From assembly GCA_022843645.1 (NCBI GenBank), contig JALHNF010000012.1, positions 1-14,738 on the forward strand: DNA of 14,738 nt, given 5' to 3'. The notes beneath the pieces were generated by a model. It ran no database searches. It was given only the letters and a program-made list of their open reading frames with translations, and was not told the DNA's origin. Position 1 is the stretch's first letter; each line of letters opens with the position of its first letter. This document shows positions 1 through 6,518 of this stretch, one piece after another. The DNA is from Minisyncoccota bacterium. GTDB lineage: Bacteria; Patescibacteriota; Minisyncoccia; Phycocordibacterales; UBA5272. The position numbers were made by a program, and so were the translations under genes.

Positions 1-18
1 TCACACGTACAAAAATAT

Positions 19-38
19 GCTGCGTAAGCGGCTTTTTT
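19..38 (+). terminator. Candidate intrinsic terminator
   Basis: A short stem, gctgc pairing with gcggc through one G-U pair around a gtaa loop (19-32), is followed directly by six T residues (33-38). This is the usual form of a Rho-independent terminator on the plus strand. It would end a plus-strand transcript entering from outside the window. The stem is only five pairs, so confidence is moderate. Confidence 0.45.
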
Positions 39-53
39 GTTGTGTGACCCTAA

Positions 54-75
54 GCAAGCAAACTGCTTTGCTTGC
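54..75. repeat. 9-bp hairpin
   Basis: gcaagcaaa at 54-62 is the exact reverse complement of tttgcttgc at 67-75, with the 4-nt loop ctgc. It lies just after the candidate terminator and has no T-tract of its own. Function unknown; it may be part of a larger structured transcript. Confidence 0.5.
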
Positions 76-172
76 GTCGGAGAGTCGAAAAGCTTTTCCA
101 TGTTTTGAGGATCTCTGATACGATAAAACAGGAAAAGGTGTACTGCGACTGTAAGTCGAGACGATCCGTAGG

Positions 173-222
173 GTCACCAATACAAAAGACCGCATCGAAA
201 TGCGGTCTTTTGTATTGGTGAC
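173..222. terminator. 23-bp perfect inverted repeat, probable bidirectional terminator
   Basis: Positions 173-195 are the exact reverse complement of 200-222, with a cgaa tetraloop at 196-199. The inner part has the form A-tract, gaccgcat, loop, atgcggtc, T-tract, which is how an intrinsic terminator working in both directions looks. The pairing continues a further 11 bp beyond the A/T tracts, longer than an ordinary terminator needs. It is immediately followed by an unusually GC-rich 35-bp block. A repetitive intergenic element or the stem of a small RNA are alternatives. Confidence 0.55.
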
Positions 223-230
223 GGCCGGAG

Positions 231-256
231 CGCGACCGGCGCGAGGCGGGGTCGCG
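231..256. repeat. GC-rich hairpin
   Basis: cgcgacc (231-237) pairs perfectly with ggtcgcg (250-256) around a 12-nt GC-rich loop. The block from about 223 to 257 is almost entirely G and C, in sharp contrast to the A/T-rich sequence on its right and to the rest of the window. No function can be assigned. Confidence 0.4.
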
Positions 257-344
257 GAAATTTTTAGCAAAAAATTATCCGTGACCACAAAGTACAAAAA
301 GTAATATTTTCGACAAAGTCGTCTATGCCCATAAATTGAAAAAC

Positions 345-372
345 TTGACAGACCTTATATGAGTAGTAGATT
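345..372 (+). promoter_or_regulatory. Promoter of the orphan gene at 459
   Basis: A perfect -35 box TTGACA (345-350) is followed after 16 bp by TAGATT (367-372), which matches four of six -10 consensus bases. The predicted start point is near 379, exactly where the first leader hairpin begins. The spacer contains tatatgagtagt (356-367), identical to one half of the palindrome over the murA start codon, so this promoter may be controlled by the same DNA-binding protein. Confidence 0.6.
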
Positions 373-378
373 ACAGGT

Positions 379-451
379 GACTTCCTTCGGTACAGTACCG
401 ATGCAGTGAAGTCTTATAGACCTCGTCACAGTACGAGGCACAAACGAGGAG
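379..451 (+). promoter_or_regulatory. Structured leader with alternative hairpins over the ribosome binding site
   Basis: Hairpin 1 has an outer stem gacttc/gaagtc (379-384 with 408-413) and an inner stem tcggt/accga (387-391 with 397-401). Hairpin 2 pairs cctcgt (421-426) with acgagg (433-438). The same acgagg recurs at 444-449, overlapping the Shine-Dalgarno sequence gaggag (446-451). The 421-426 strand can therefore pair either with the first copy, leaving the ribosome site open, or with the second, hiding it. Both hairpins carry the motif acagtac (392-398 and 428-434). Known riboswitch families were not recognised. The switch itself is inference from the pairing. Confidence 0.5.
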
Positions 452-458
452 TTGCATT

Positions 459-1523
459 ATGAACGTTGAGACCCAAAACCCATTATTGAGTCGTGCCCCG
501 CTTCCCATTTCAAACTGGGGAGAATGGCTTACTCGATGGGAGGGAGTGATAAGCTTGCAAGAAATGCTTGGGTTACTCCATTTCGGTTTTGAAGTAGAAA
601 TGTACAGTCGAGAACGCAATTACACGTGGAAAGATCGAATCTTGTTTTACCTCTCAATCGCAGATGGTTGGACTGATGACTGGCACATGTACACCGAGGA
701 AGATCGAGAAAAAAGAGGGCGAGACCAAGAATGTGCGTACAGTGTGAGGCCTACTAACAACGATAATCGAGTCAGAAAAACAATTCCTCAGTTACGGCGA
801 GAAGTCGCAACGAAAGCCGCTTCCCTTGTTTTCAAACAACTAATTCAAATTACCGTTGAGGTAAGCGGGAGATGTCGCCCTGAACCAAATCCTGAATGGG
901 AATCTATATTTACTGACGACTTCTTCCCTTTCCTCCGTCATTTCTTCAGAATAACTGAGAGGACTGAATTCTCAAATCCTGAGGTAATGAACTTGACGAC
1001 TGGCTCTGCCATTAATTCTCATGTTCAAAGATTCATGATTCAATTCCTCACAAATCTTGCTCAAGCTATGTGGGGATGGCAAGAGCCATCTTATTACTCC
1101 ACAGACGAAAGAAGGGAGAGGGCTGAAGCATTGCGAGCTCGCATTGAAGATGCAAAACCATGGATGGTTGAGGTTTTGTGCCGATGTAGAGAGAGTGCCA
1201 TGCTCGAGAAATGGCTTTTGAATCTTGATGGGAAGTGTCTCGAAGTGCTCGCAAGTGTCGCTCTCGAGAAAGACCTCCTGCGAGATGGACGAGCCGAAAC
1301 AGTCGAAGCAGCCTGCTATGATGGATCTCCGCTTGCCTGGCTTTTGATTCGACATCGCGTCCTCTCCGAGGAGACTAAGAGACGGCAAGGGATTACTGAA
1401 ACCAATCAGAGAGAACAAGAAGCGAGAGGACGACGAGCAGCAGAAGCAAGAGCGAAGGCAGAGATAGTGGCGGCGCAAGAAAAACTGGCTGCGCTACAGA
1501 AAGACAGACCAGTTTCCAGTTAA
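459..1523 (+). CDS. Orphan protein of unknown function, C-terminal coiled coil
   Basis: I do not recognise this 354-residue protein and assign no function. The start is well supported: gaggag at 446-451 lies 7 nt before the ATG. No signal peptide or membrane helix is visible, so it is probably cytoplasmic. The N-terminal half is rich in tryptophan and other aromatics (for example W20, W23, W27, W57, W71, W75), with an aromatic patch TDDFFPFLRHFFR near 152-164. The last 50 residues (about 302-350) are strongly charged and alanine-rich and should form a helix or coiled coil. There are six cysteines, two of them as CRC at 241-243, with no clear metal motif. It is the only plus-strand gene here, has its own promoter, structured leader and terminator, and converges on murA. 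It may be a lineage-specific accessory gene. Confidence 0.8.
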   Translation: MNVETQNPLLSRAPLPISNWGEWLTRWEGVISLQEMLGLLHFGFEVEMYSRERNYTWKDRILFYLSIADGWTDDWHMYTEEDREKRGRDQECAYSVRPTNNDNRVRKTIPQLRREVATKAASLVFKQLIQITVEVSGRCRPEPNPEWESIFTDDFFPFLRHFFRITERTEFSNPEVMNLTTGSAINSHVQRFMIQFLTNLAQAMWGWQEPSYYSTDERRERAEALRARIEDAKPWMVEVLCRCRESAMLEKWLLNLDGKCLEVLASVALEKDLLRDGRAETVEAACYDGSPLAWLLIRHRVLSEETKRRQGITETNQREQEARGRRAAEARAKAEIVAAQEKLAALQKDRPVSS

Positions 1524-1531
1524 GAACTCCG

Positions 1532-1571
1532 ATACCGCCAGACAAGGATGTCTGGCGGTATTTAATATTTA
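1532..1571 (+). terminator. Strong intrinsic terminator between convergent genes
   Basis: Arms ataccgccagaca (1532-1544) and tgtctggcggtat (1549-1561) pair perfectly over 13 bp with an agga loop and are followed by the T-rich tail tttaatattt. It lies 8 bp after the stop codon of the orphan gene. The minus-strand murA gene stops at 1578, so the same hairpin may also slow transcription from that side, although the minus-strand tail lacks a T-tract. Confidence 0.85.
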
Positions 1572-1577
1572 TATATA

Positions 1578-3092
1578 TTATACCCCCGCGACAACCTCAA
1601 TTTTCGCACCAATTGCGCTCAGCCGCTCTGCAATATCTGCATAGCCACGTTTGAGTGAGTACACATTACGAAGCATCGATGTCCCCTGCGCACCAAGCAT
1701 AGCAATCAAAATAATTGCCGTAGGTCGAAGTGCAGGTGGCGAGACTATTTGATTCCCTTTCAAAACCTTCGGGCCATTCACGAGCACTCGATGAGGGTCA
1801 AGGAGCTTGATATCCGCGCCAAGGCGATTGAGCTCCGTGAAGTAAATAGCTCTATTTTCCCATGTCCAGTCGTGAACAAGCGTCTGCCCTTCTGCCATAC
1901 ACGCGATTGGTACAAAAAATGGCAAATTGTCATTGTTGATACCAGGAAACGGCTGCGTGTGTATTTTGTCGTGTGGCGCAGTGAGCTTTGACGGGAAAAT
2001 GGTGATATCGGTAAGTACCGTCTTTTTATTTTTTGCAAAATACTCTTTCGAAAGAGTGAACTTTTGCCCCATGTGTTTCAACTTTTCCAACTCAAGAGAA
2101 AGAAACTCTATCGGAGAGCGTTTGATAGTAAGTTTTGACTTTGTAACAATAGCGGCGGAAATGAAAAACATGCTTTCAATCGGGTCTTCGCTATTGTAAT
2201 GCTCAACATTCATATGAATGTGTTTTTTGCCATGGACCTTAAGTGTCGTTGTGCCAATGCCTTCAATTTTGACTCCGAACTTTTCAAGCAAAAAGCAGAC
2301 ATCTTGGACTTGATAGTTTGGTGGAGCAAATTTGATAGTCGTTACCCCATCTGTCTTTGCTGCCGCAAGAATGGCTGTAATGGCCCCAGTATCAGACGAT
2401 TCATACAACACTATGGTGTTTGGCCGTAATGTTGTACGACGAATGACATACTGCGACTCTTCTGTTTTTATAGTGACACCAAGTGAGTCGAGTGCAAACT
2501 TATGTGATGCGATGGTTCGCTCACCCATTTTACATCCGCCAGAATGAGGAAAGGTAAACTTTGGTGAGTAGTGAATGAGTGCGCCAACAAATGTGAACGA
2601 ACGAATTTTCTCAGCCACCGCATGATTCATTGTTTCTATAGAGAATACTTTTGGAGGAACAATCTCAAGCGATGTATCATTGTGTACCCATCGTATCTTG
2701 ACCCCCAAGCTCTCAAGGAGTTCTTTGTAGCGCTCGACTTCCTCTATGTGTGGAATGTCTCGAAGTACTGTGGTACCCGTATTCAAAAGTGCCGCGACCA
2801 TCATATTTACAGCGCCATTTTTTGAAGTATTAGTAGTGATGCTTCCTTTGAGTTTATGCCCACCTTCAATTTTAAAATCAACCGTATTAGAAAGCGTGAT
2901 TACGTGTCTGCCAAAGACTTTACTTATTTTATCCACCATTTCAAGTGTCAAATTTTGACCTCCTTTTTCTATGCGAGCAACGGCAGACTGTGAGGTGCCG
3001 AGCGCTTGCGCAAACTCTTCTTGGGTCATGCTTTTTTCTTCGCGGATTTTCTGTATAAGACCTCCAATGTGTGTCTGGCTACGACTACTCAT
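1578..3092 (-). CDS. murA: XRE helix-turn-helix fused to MurA (UDP-GlcNAc enolpyruvyl transferase)
   Basis: MurA transfers enolpyruvate from PEP to UDP-N-acetylglucosamine, the first committed cytoplasmic step of peptidoglycan synthesis. This protein has 504 residues, against about 420 for the family, because residues 8-63 form an XRE-type helix-turn-helix domain (recognition region TSQSAVARIEKG, 33-44). The enzyme domain follows from about residue 70. Visible catalytic features are K91-N92 (SKNGA), the loop cysteine C187 in GGCKMGERT with R192, an aspartate at D388 in PFPGINND aligning with the family's catalytic Asp, R456 in ALRPTA, and RGY at 482-484. The enzyme therefore looks active though diverged: the usual TDM at the catalytic aspartate reads NND. 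The ATG at 3092 has no Shine-Dalgarno sequence and sits in a palindrome a few bases from the predicted transcription start, so translation is probably leaderless. It follows murF by 43 bp. Autoregulation is inferred. Confidence 0.9.
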   Translation of the reverse strand: MSSRSQTHIGGLIQKIREEKSMTQEEFAQALGTSQSAVARIEKGGQNLTLEMVDKISKVFGRHVITLSNTVDFKIEGGHKLKGSITTNTSKNGAVNMMVAALLNTGTTVLRDIPHIEEVERYKELLESLGVKIRWVHNDTSLEIVPPKVFSIETMNHAVAEKIRSFTFVGALIHYSPKFTFPHSGGCKMGERTIASHKFALDSLGVTIKTEESQYVIRRTTLRPNTIVLYESSDTGAITAILAAAKTDGVTTIKFAPPNYQVQDVCFLLEKFGVKIEGIGTTTLKVHGKKHIHMNVEHYNSEDPIESMFFISAAIVTKSKLTIKRSPIEFLSLELEKLKHMGQKFTLSKEYFAKNKKTVLTDITIFPSKLTAPHDKIHTQPFPGINNDNLPFFVPIACMAEGQTLVHDWTWENRAIYFTELNRLGADIKLLDPHRVLVNGPKVLKGNQIVSPPALRPTAIILIAMLGAQGTSMLRNVYSLKRGYADIAERLSAIGAKIEVVAGV

Positions 3093-3117
3093 ATATCACA
3101 TATGATATATGAGTAGT
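3084..3117. promoter_or_regulatory. 34-bp palindrome over the murA -10 box and start codon
   Basis: actactcatatatca (3084-3098) and tgatatatgagtagt (3103-3117) are exact reverse complements, separated by cata. The element contains the predicted -10 box (3102-3107), the transcription start region (about 3095) and the ATG (3090-3092). A protein bound here would block the promoter, and the gene it controls encodes a helix-turn-helix protein, so an autoregulatory operator is the simplest reading. As RNA, only part of the hairpin would be transcribed, which argues for DNA-level control. Confidence 0.7.
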
Positions 3118-3129
3118 TTTTCACGTCAA
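3102..3129 (-). promoter_or_regulatory. murA promoter
   Basis: On the minus strand TTGACG (3124-3129) and TATCAT (3102-3107) each match five of six consensus bases and are separated by 16 bp. The predicted start point near 3095 leaves only 2-4 nt before the ATG, so the transcript would be essentially leaderless. This gives murA its own promoter even though murF lies just upstream in the same direction. Confidence 0.65.
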
Positions 3130-3135
3130 GTCTTT

Positions 3136-4446
3136 TTAGCGTGTTTTCCACTCTTCTGCTTGTCGAACAAGGAGGTCGGCTGCAAATTCTGGATAGCGAA
3201 GTAGCTCCTCGACTGCTTTTTCCATACGAATTCCCTGAGAACCCTTCACCAAGACAACGTCGTTCTTTTCAACAATTGTTTCAGCGAATTTTCCCGCAAG
3301 GCGAGAGTTTTCAAACTGGAATATCTTGTCTTCAGACATGCCCGCATTGAGCGCTCCTTCCGCAATAAAACGAGCGCGCAGACCAACGGTAATAAGTGTG
3401 TGGCACGCCTGTGCTGCCGCCATTCCAATATCTTTGTGTGCTTTTTCTGTGTGTTTGCCAAGCTCTAGCATGTCACCAAGAATTGCAATCTTTTTACCTT
3501 GCACATCGATAGATTGGATCATATCAAGTGCATGCTTTACAGCTTTTGGTGCTGCGTTATATGTGTCATCAATGATGATAGAATCTTTGACTCCATCTAA
3601 AATTTTCATTCTCCCTGGCTCTGGAGAATACTCGGTAAGCGCGTTATCGAGAAGGGCGAGATCAATATCAAGAAGCGATGCGACAGCACACGCTGCAGCG
3701 CCAGAAACCGCATATGTCCGCCCGAGGTAGCCAGCTCTTTGCACACGGACTACTTTTCCATGCACATGAAGCTCGTATTGCATTCCAGAAATCTTTTTTT
3801 CAAGACCTTCACCTTGATACAAAAAAGTATCATTTTTAACTTGCACCACATTACCCTCCTGCATGCCAAAAGAAACATGTGTTCGAGAAATATTTTGCGC
3901 GATCTCCTTGCAATCTGGATCGTCTCCACAGAAAACAAAAACGCCGTCTTTCTTGAGAGCTTGTGGTAAAAACGCTTTTTCGCGTACCACCAAAGAGCGA
4001 TCGTTCTTGAAGTTTTCTATATGAACCGGAGTCTCGCCAAATTGCGTAAGTACAGCAATGTCAGGCTTTAACCATTGAGTGATTTTTTCTATATCTCCTG
4101 GTGCATCTGCTCCAACTTCAAGAATGAGCCATTTGGGGTATTCTTCTTTCACAATAAGCCGGATTGATCCTCGCGCCAAAACACCTAGCCACCCCAGCAC
4201 ATTTCCCCATTGATTATCTTCGCCTATAATAGTAAGCGGTACGCCTATTTCGCTATTAAAGCTTTTGTAACTCCTTCGCGCACTATACGTAGTCGAGACA
4301 GCGGCGAAAATAGCATCTTTTGTAGAAGTTTTTCCAATATTTCCTGTCACCGCAATAATCTTTGGAGTGTAGACTCGTAGTGTTGCCCGAGCAAGAGCTT
4401 GCAGTAAATATACAAGAATGGTTTTGAAATAAGACTTCATATACAT
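3136..4446 (-). CDS. murF: MurF-like Mur ligase without the N-terminal domain
   Basis: MurF adds D-Ala-D-Ala to the UDP-MurNAc-tripeptide, using ATP, in the cytoplasm. This 436-residue protein shows the Mur ligase central and C-terminal domains. These include an ATP loop TGNIGKTSTK (34-43; the family norm is TGSNGKT), LEVGA (109-113), EPGRM (276-280), DDTYNAAP (293-300), the MurF-type signature ILGDMLELG (322-330), and KGSQGIRMEKA (401-411). The usual N-terminal domain of about 80 residues, which binds the UDP-MurNAc part, is absent. The P-loop is instead preceded by about 30 mostly hydrophobic and basic residues that could touch the membrane. A second ATG lies two codons in. No Shine-Dalgarno sequence is seen; TATACT at 4452-4457 ends 5 nt before the ATG, so leaderless initiation is possible. 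It follows ftsI by 23 bp. A MurT-like or other Mur ligase role cannot be excluded. Confidence 0.8.
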   Translation of the reverse strand: MYMKSYFKTILVYLLQALARATLRVYTPKIIAVTGNIGKTSTKDAIFAAVSTTYSARRSYKSFNSEIGVPLTIIGEDNQWGNVLGWLGVLARGSIRLIVKEEYPKWLILEVGADAPGDIEKITQWLKPDIAVLTQFGETPVHIENFKNDRSLVVREKAFLPQALKKDGVFVFCGDDPDCKEIAQNISRTHVSFGMQEGNVVQVKNDTFLYQGEGLEKKISGMQYELHVHGKVVRVQRAGYLGRTYAVSGAAACAVASLLDIDLALLDNALTEYSPEPGRMKILDGVKDSIIIDDTYNAAPKAVKHALDMIQSIDVQGKKIAILGDMLELGKHTEKAHKDIGMAAAQACHTLITVGLRARFIAEGALNAGMSEDKIFQFENSRLAGKFAETIVEKNDVVLVKGSQGIRMEKAVEELLRYPEFAADLLVRQAEEWKTR

Positions 4447-4451
4447 GAGCT

Positions 4452-4457
4452 AGTATA
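4452..4457 (-). promoter_or_regulatory. Possible -10 box for a leaderless murF transcript
   Basis: TATACT on the minus strand ends 5 nt before the murF ATG, which would place the transcription start at or next to the start codon. No good -35 box was found at 16-18 bp spacing, so this is tentative. The same -10 sequence serves greA in a much better supported promoter. Confidence 0.3.
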
Positions 4458-4469
4458 GCGTATTCTTGT

Positions 4470-6200
4470 TTAATTTCCTCCTCGATCGGGAGGAACTGAA
4501 AAATACGATAACAAACTATATGCTATATCAAAAAAGGGTTCTGTGAGTGTTTGTGATGCGTAGAGAGCGCCTTTTGGATGAACTTGGTATAGAAGCACGA
4601 TGAATTTTGGATCATAAGCGGGATAGTAGCCAAAAAATGAGTGTAAATACACATCCTCCCTATACCCACCCCCTTGCTTTGGAATTTCTGCCGTTCCTGT
4701 TTTCGCCGCGACAGAATATTCTTTCATAGACTTTGAGCCTTGCGCCAACTCTGTATCAACAACATTGATAAGCATTCGAGTAATGACATCACTTGACTCC
4801 GTTTTTAAGGTTTGTATAGGCTCGTCTCGTATTATTTTTTTTCGCGTACCATTTTTATAGACAACTTCCTCTGCCACATACGGTGTCACAAGATACCCGC
4901 CATTTGCAAGTGTGGCAAGTGCACGTATAGTGGCAATAGGCGTGAGGGCGATCCCCTGTCCAAAAGACGCGGTGGCGTAATTGACCTCCTCTTTTGATTG
5001 TAAGCTCCTCACAAGGTTATTAACTTCGTTTGGAAGGTCGATCCCTGTTTTTTTGGATAAACCGTATACATCTCTGAAATAGCGAGAAAATTCTTTTTGC
5101 CCCATCTGCTGCATAACAAAAGTCACGCCTGTATTCAGTGATTTATTGAGAACTTCTTGCATAGATACAACACCACGAACTTTTTTATCAAAGTTACTTA
5201 TTTTGTAACCATTTAGCATAATCATTCCCTTGTCGTTGTATCTTGTTTCGGGATTAATAGTCCCACTATCAATACCAGCTGCGACCGTAAGTGTTTTAAT
5301 GATTGACCCCATTTCAAAGACTGATTCAACATTTGGATTAACATACATATTCGGACTATACTCTGAGTACGTATTTGGGTTGAATGAAGGTAGAGAGTCC
5401 ATAGCAAGAATTTTACCTGTTTTTGGATCCATAATAATTCCTCCCACAAGCTCTGGGTTCCACGTATTTTTGATTTCAGTTAGACTCTTATGTAGCACAG
5501 CAAGTACGTTAGGTTCGATACTAAGAATAACATCTGCTTCTTCTTTCTTTACTCGATTTGTAAGCGCATCATCCAAGTCAGCGAACACATCCGCAAACGC
5601 ATTTATAGGCGCATCATTCATTCGCTCAAGCGTCTCATCATACATTCGCTCAAGACCATACTGGCCACGCAACACCGATCCATCGCTTCCCACAAAACCA
5701 ACAACATGGCTTCCGGTAACTCCAAAAGGATACACGCGGCGAAAGTTTTTATTAAAAAATAATCCTGATATTTTTTTACTCTGTAAAACTTCTACAGAAC
5801 TTTTTGAAACGTTTTTTACAATTTCTTCGTACGGATCGTCTTTTTTGTCTACTTTCTGTCGCACGCGAGCTTCATCAAAAGCAACTTCCGCATGAGAGAG
5901 GTCTGACAAAAGGCTCTCGATATCCTTGATTCGGTTTGGCTGTATGGCAATCGTGTAATACTCCTCAAGTGAAGCAAACGGAACCCTGTCGCCTGACTTT
6001 GATGTCAGAAAAATTGTTCCTCGGTTAAATATTGGTGTACTAATAGGAACATACTGCCCTTCCGTTTGTGCTCTATATTCATTTCCATTTACAATTTGAA
6101 TAAAAAATAATCTCAGGATAAGAAGGGCAACGATACTACCCCCGACGAAACCCAAAAAACCAACTCGTGTCACAGATCCGTGTATTTTTGCAGATGACAT
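4470..6200 (-). CDS. ftsI: Division transpeptidase FtsI / PBP3-type class B penicillin-binding protein
   Basis: FtsI cross-links septal peptidoglycan on the outer face of the membrane as part of the divisome. The 576-residue protein has an N-terminal membrane anchor (about 14-36), a dimerisation/pedestal domain (about 50-230) and a transpeptidase domain. All three active-site motifs are present: S299-I-I-K302, S354-L-N356 and K500-T-G-T503. The pedestal begins FNRGTIFLTSKSGDRV, where most class B PBPs have a shorter RGxIxDRNG, so this turn is altered. Its position directly after ftsL and rsmH supports FtsI rather than PBP2, and a separate PBP2 lies at 10639-12408. The ATG at 6200 has only a weak aggt upstream. 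The stop is 23 bp from murF. The last codons form a 7-bp stem (4475-4481 with 4489-4495) without a T-tract. Confidence 0.92.
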   Translation of the reverse strand: MSSAKIHGSVTRVGFLGFVGGSIVALLILRLFFIQIVNGNEYRAQTEGQYVPISTPIFNRGTIFLTSKSGDRVPFASLEEYYTIAIQPNRIKDIESLLSDLSHAEVAFDEARVRQKVDKKDDPYEEIVKNVSKSSVEVLQSKKISGLFFNKNFRRVYPFGVTGSHVVGFVGSDGSVLRGQYGLERMYDETLERMNDAPINAFADVFADLDDALTNRVKKEEADVILSIEPNVLAVLHKSLTEIKNTWNPELVGGIIMDPKTGKILAMDSLPSFNPNTYSEYSPNMYVNPNVESVFEMGSIIKTLTVAAGIDSGTINPETRYNDKGMIMLNGYKISNFDKKVRGVVSMQEVLNKSLNTGVTFVMQQMGQKEFSRYFRDVYGLSKKTGIDLPNEVNNLVRSLQSKEEVNYATASFGQGIALTPIATIRALATLANGGYLVTPYVAEEVVYKNGTRKKIIRDEPIQTLKTESSDVITRMLINVVDTELAQGSKSMKEYSVAAKTGTAEIPKQGGGYREDVYLHSFFGYYPAYDPKFIVLLYQVHPKGALYASQTLTEPFFDIAYSLLSYFSVPPDRGGN

Positions 6201-6226
6201 AGATTACCTACACGTACTTATAGGTG

Positions 6227-6517
6227 CTATTGAGCGAGTCCGATCGCTTCTACTGTACGCGGGTCAATATATCCTGCTATGTGTGCGCGCTGTGAACTAT
6301 ACGTCACAAGCTCTTTTGTTTTACGAGAGAGAATCTCTTCTTCGTGGGCAATGTACGAGGCTATTTTTTGAGACTCTTGATTGAGAGATTTACGGCTGAC
6401 TATGTCAGATGTAATCATGCCAACAATCCCAAAGTAAGAAACAATAGAAAAGGCAAACATACTCCACACATATCGATGTAGTGGTGTTTTATTTTGTTTT
6501 ACTGTTTGTTTTTTCAT
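6227..6517 (-). CDS. ftsL: FtsL-like small bitopic membrane protein
   Basis: This 96-residue protein has a short basic cytoplasmic tail (MKKQTVKQNK), one membrane helix (about 17-38) and an extracytoplasmic charged helical segment (about 40-75) suited to a coiled coil. That is the build of FtsL, which works with FtsB/DivIC and FtsQ to activate FtsI/FtsW. FtsL is poorly conserved in sequence, so the call rests on topology, size and position between rsmH and ftsI. The ATG follows the rsmH stop codon after a single base, which suggests translational coupling. No separate Shine-Dalgarno sequence is evident. Confidence 0.75.
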   Translation of the reverse strand: MKKQTVKQNKTPLHRYVWSMFAFSIVSYFGIVGMITSDIVSRKSLNQESQKIASYIAHEEEILSRKTKELVTYSSQRAHIAGYIDPRTVEAIGLAQ

Positions 6518-6518
6518 G

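Larger units (their letters stand above)
1..344. other. Non-coding, hairpin-rich left end
   Basis: I see no supported gene in this stretch. The open frame on the minus strand across 1-297 begins with TTG, has no ribosome binding site, and reads through a long perfect inverted repeat. Visible structures are an intrinsic terminator near 19-38, a 9-bp hairpin (54-62 with 67-75), a 12-bp palindrome at 87-98, a 5-bp hairpin (146-150 with 154-158), and a possible enclosing pairing of ggatc near 109-113 with gatcc near 162-166. There is also a 23-bp inverted repeat at 173-222 and a GC-rich block at 223-257 with a 7-bp stem (231-237 with 250-256). Together these could belong to a structured RNA or a repeated intergenic element, but I do not recognise a family. 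Confidence 0.5.

Noticed and set aside
141..160. Possible tRNA-Tyr anticodon arm (ctgtaag)
   Set aside because: The anticodon stem has mismatches and no T-arm, acceptor stem or D-arm can be placed around it.
1..297. Minus-strand 98-residue open frame at the left end
   Set aside because: It starts with TTG, has no ribosome site, reads through the 23-bp inverted repeat and the GC-rich block, and its composition is not protein-like.
972..1478. 168-residue minus-strand frame inside the orphan gene
   Set aside because: It is antisense to a gene with a strong start, promoter and terminator and shows no recognisable protein features.
4475..4495. Terminator between ftsI and murF
   Set aside because: A 7-bp stem exists but it lies inside the ftsI coding end and is not followed by a T-tract.
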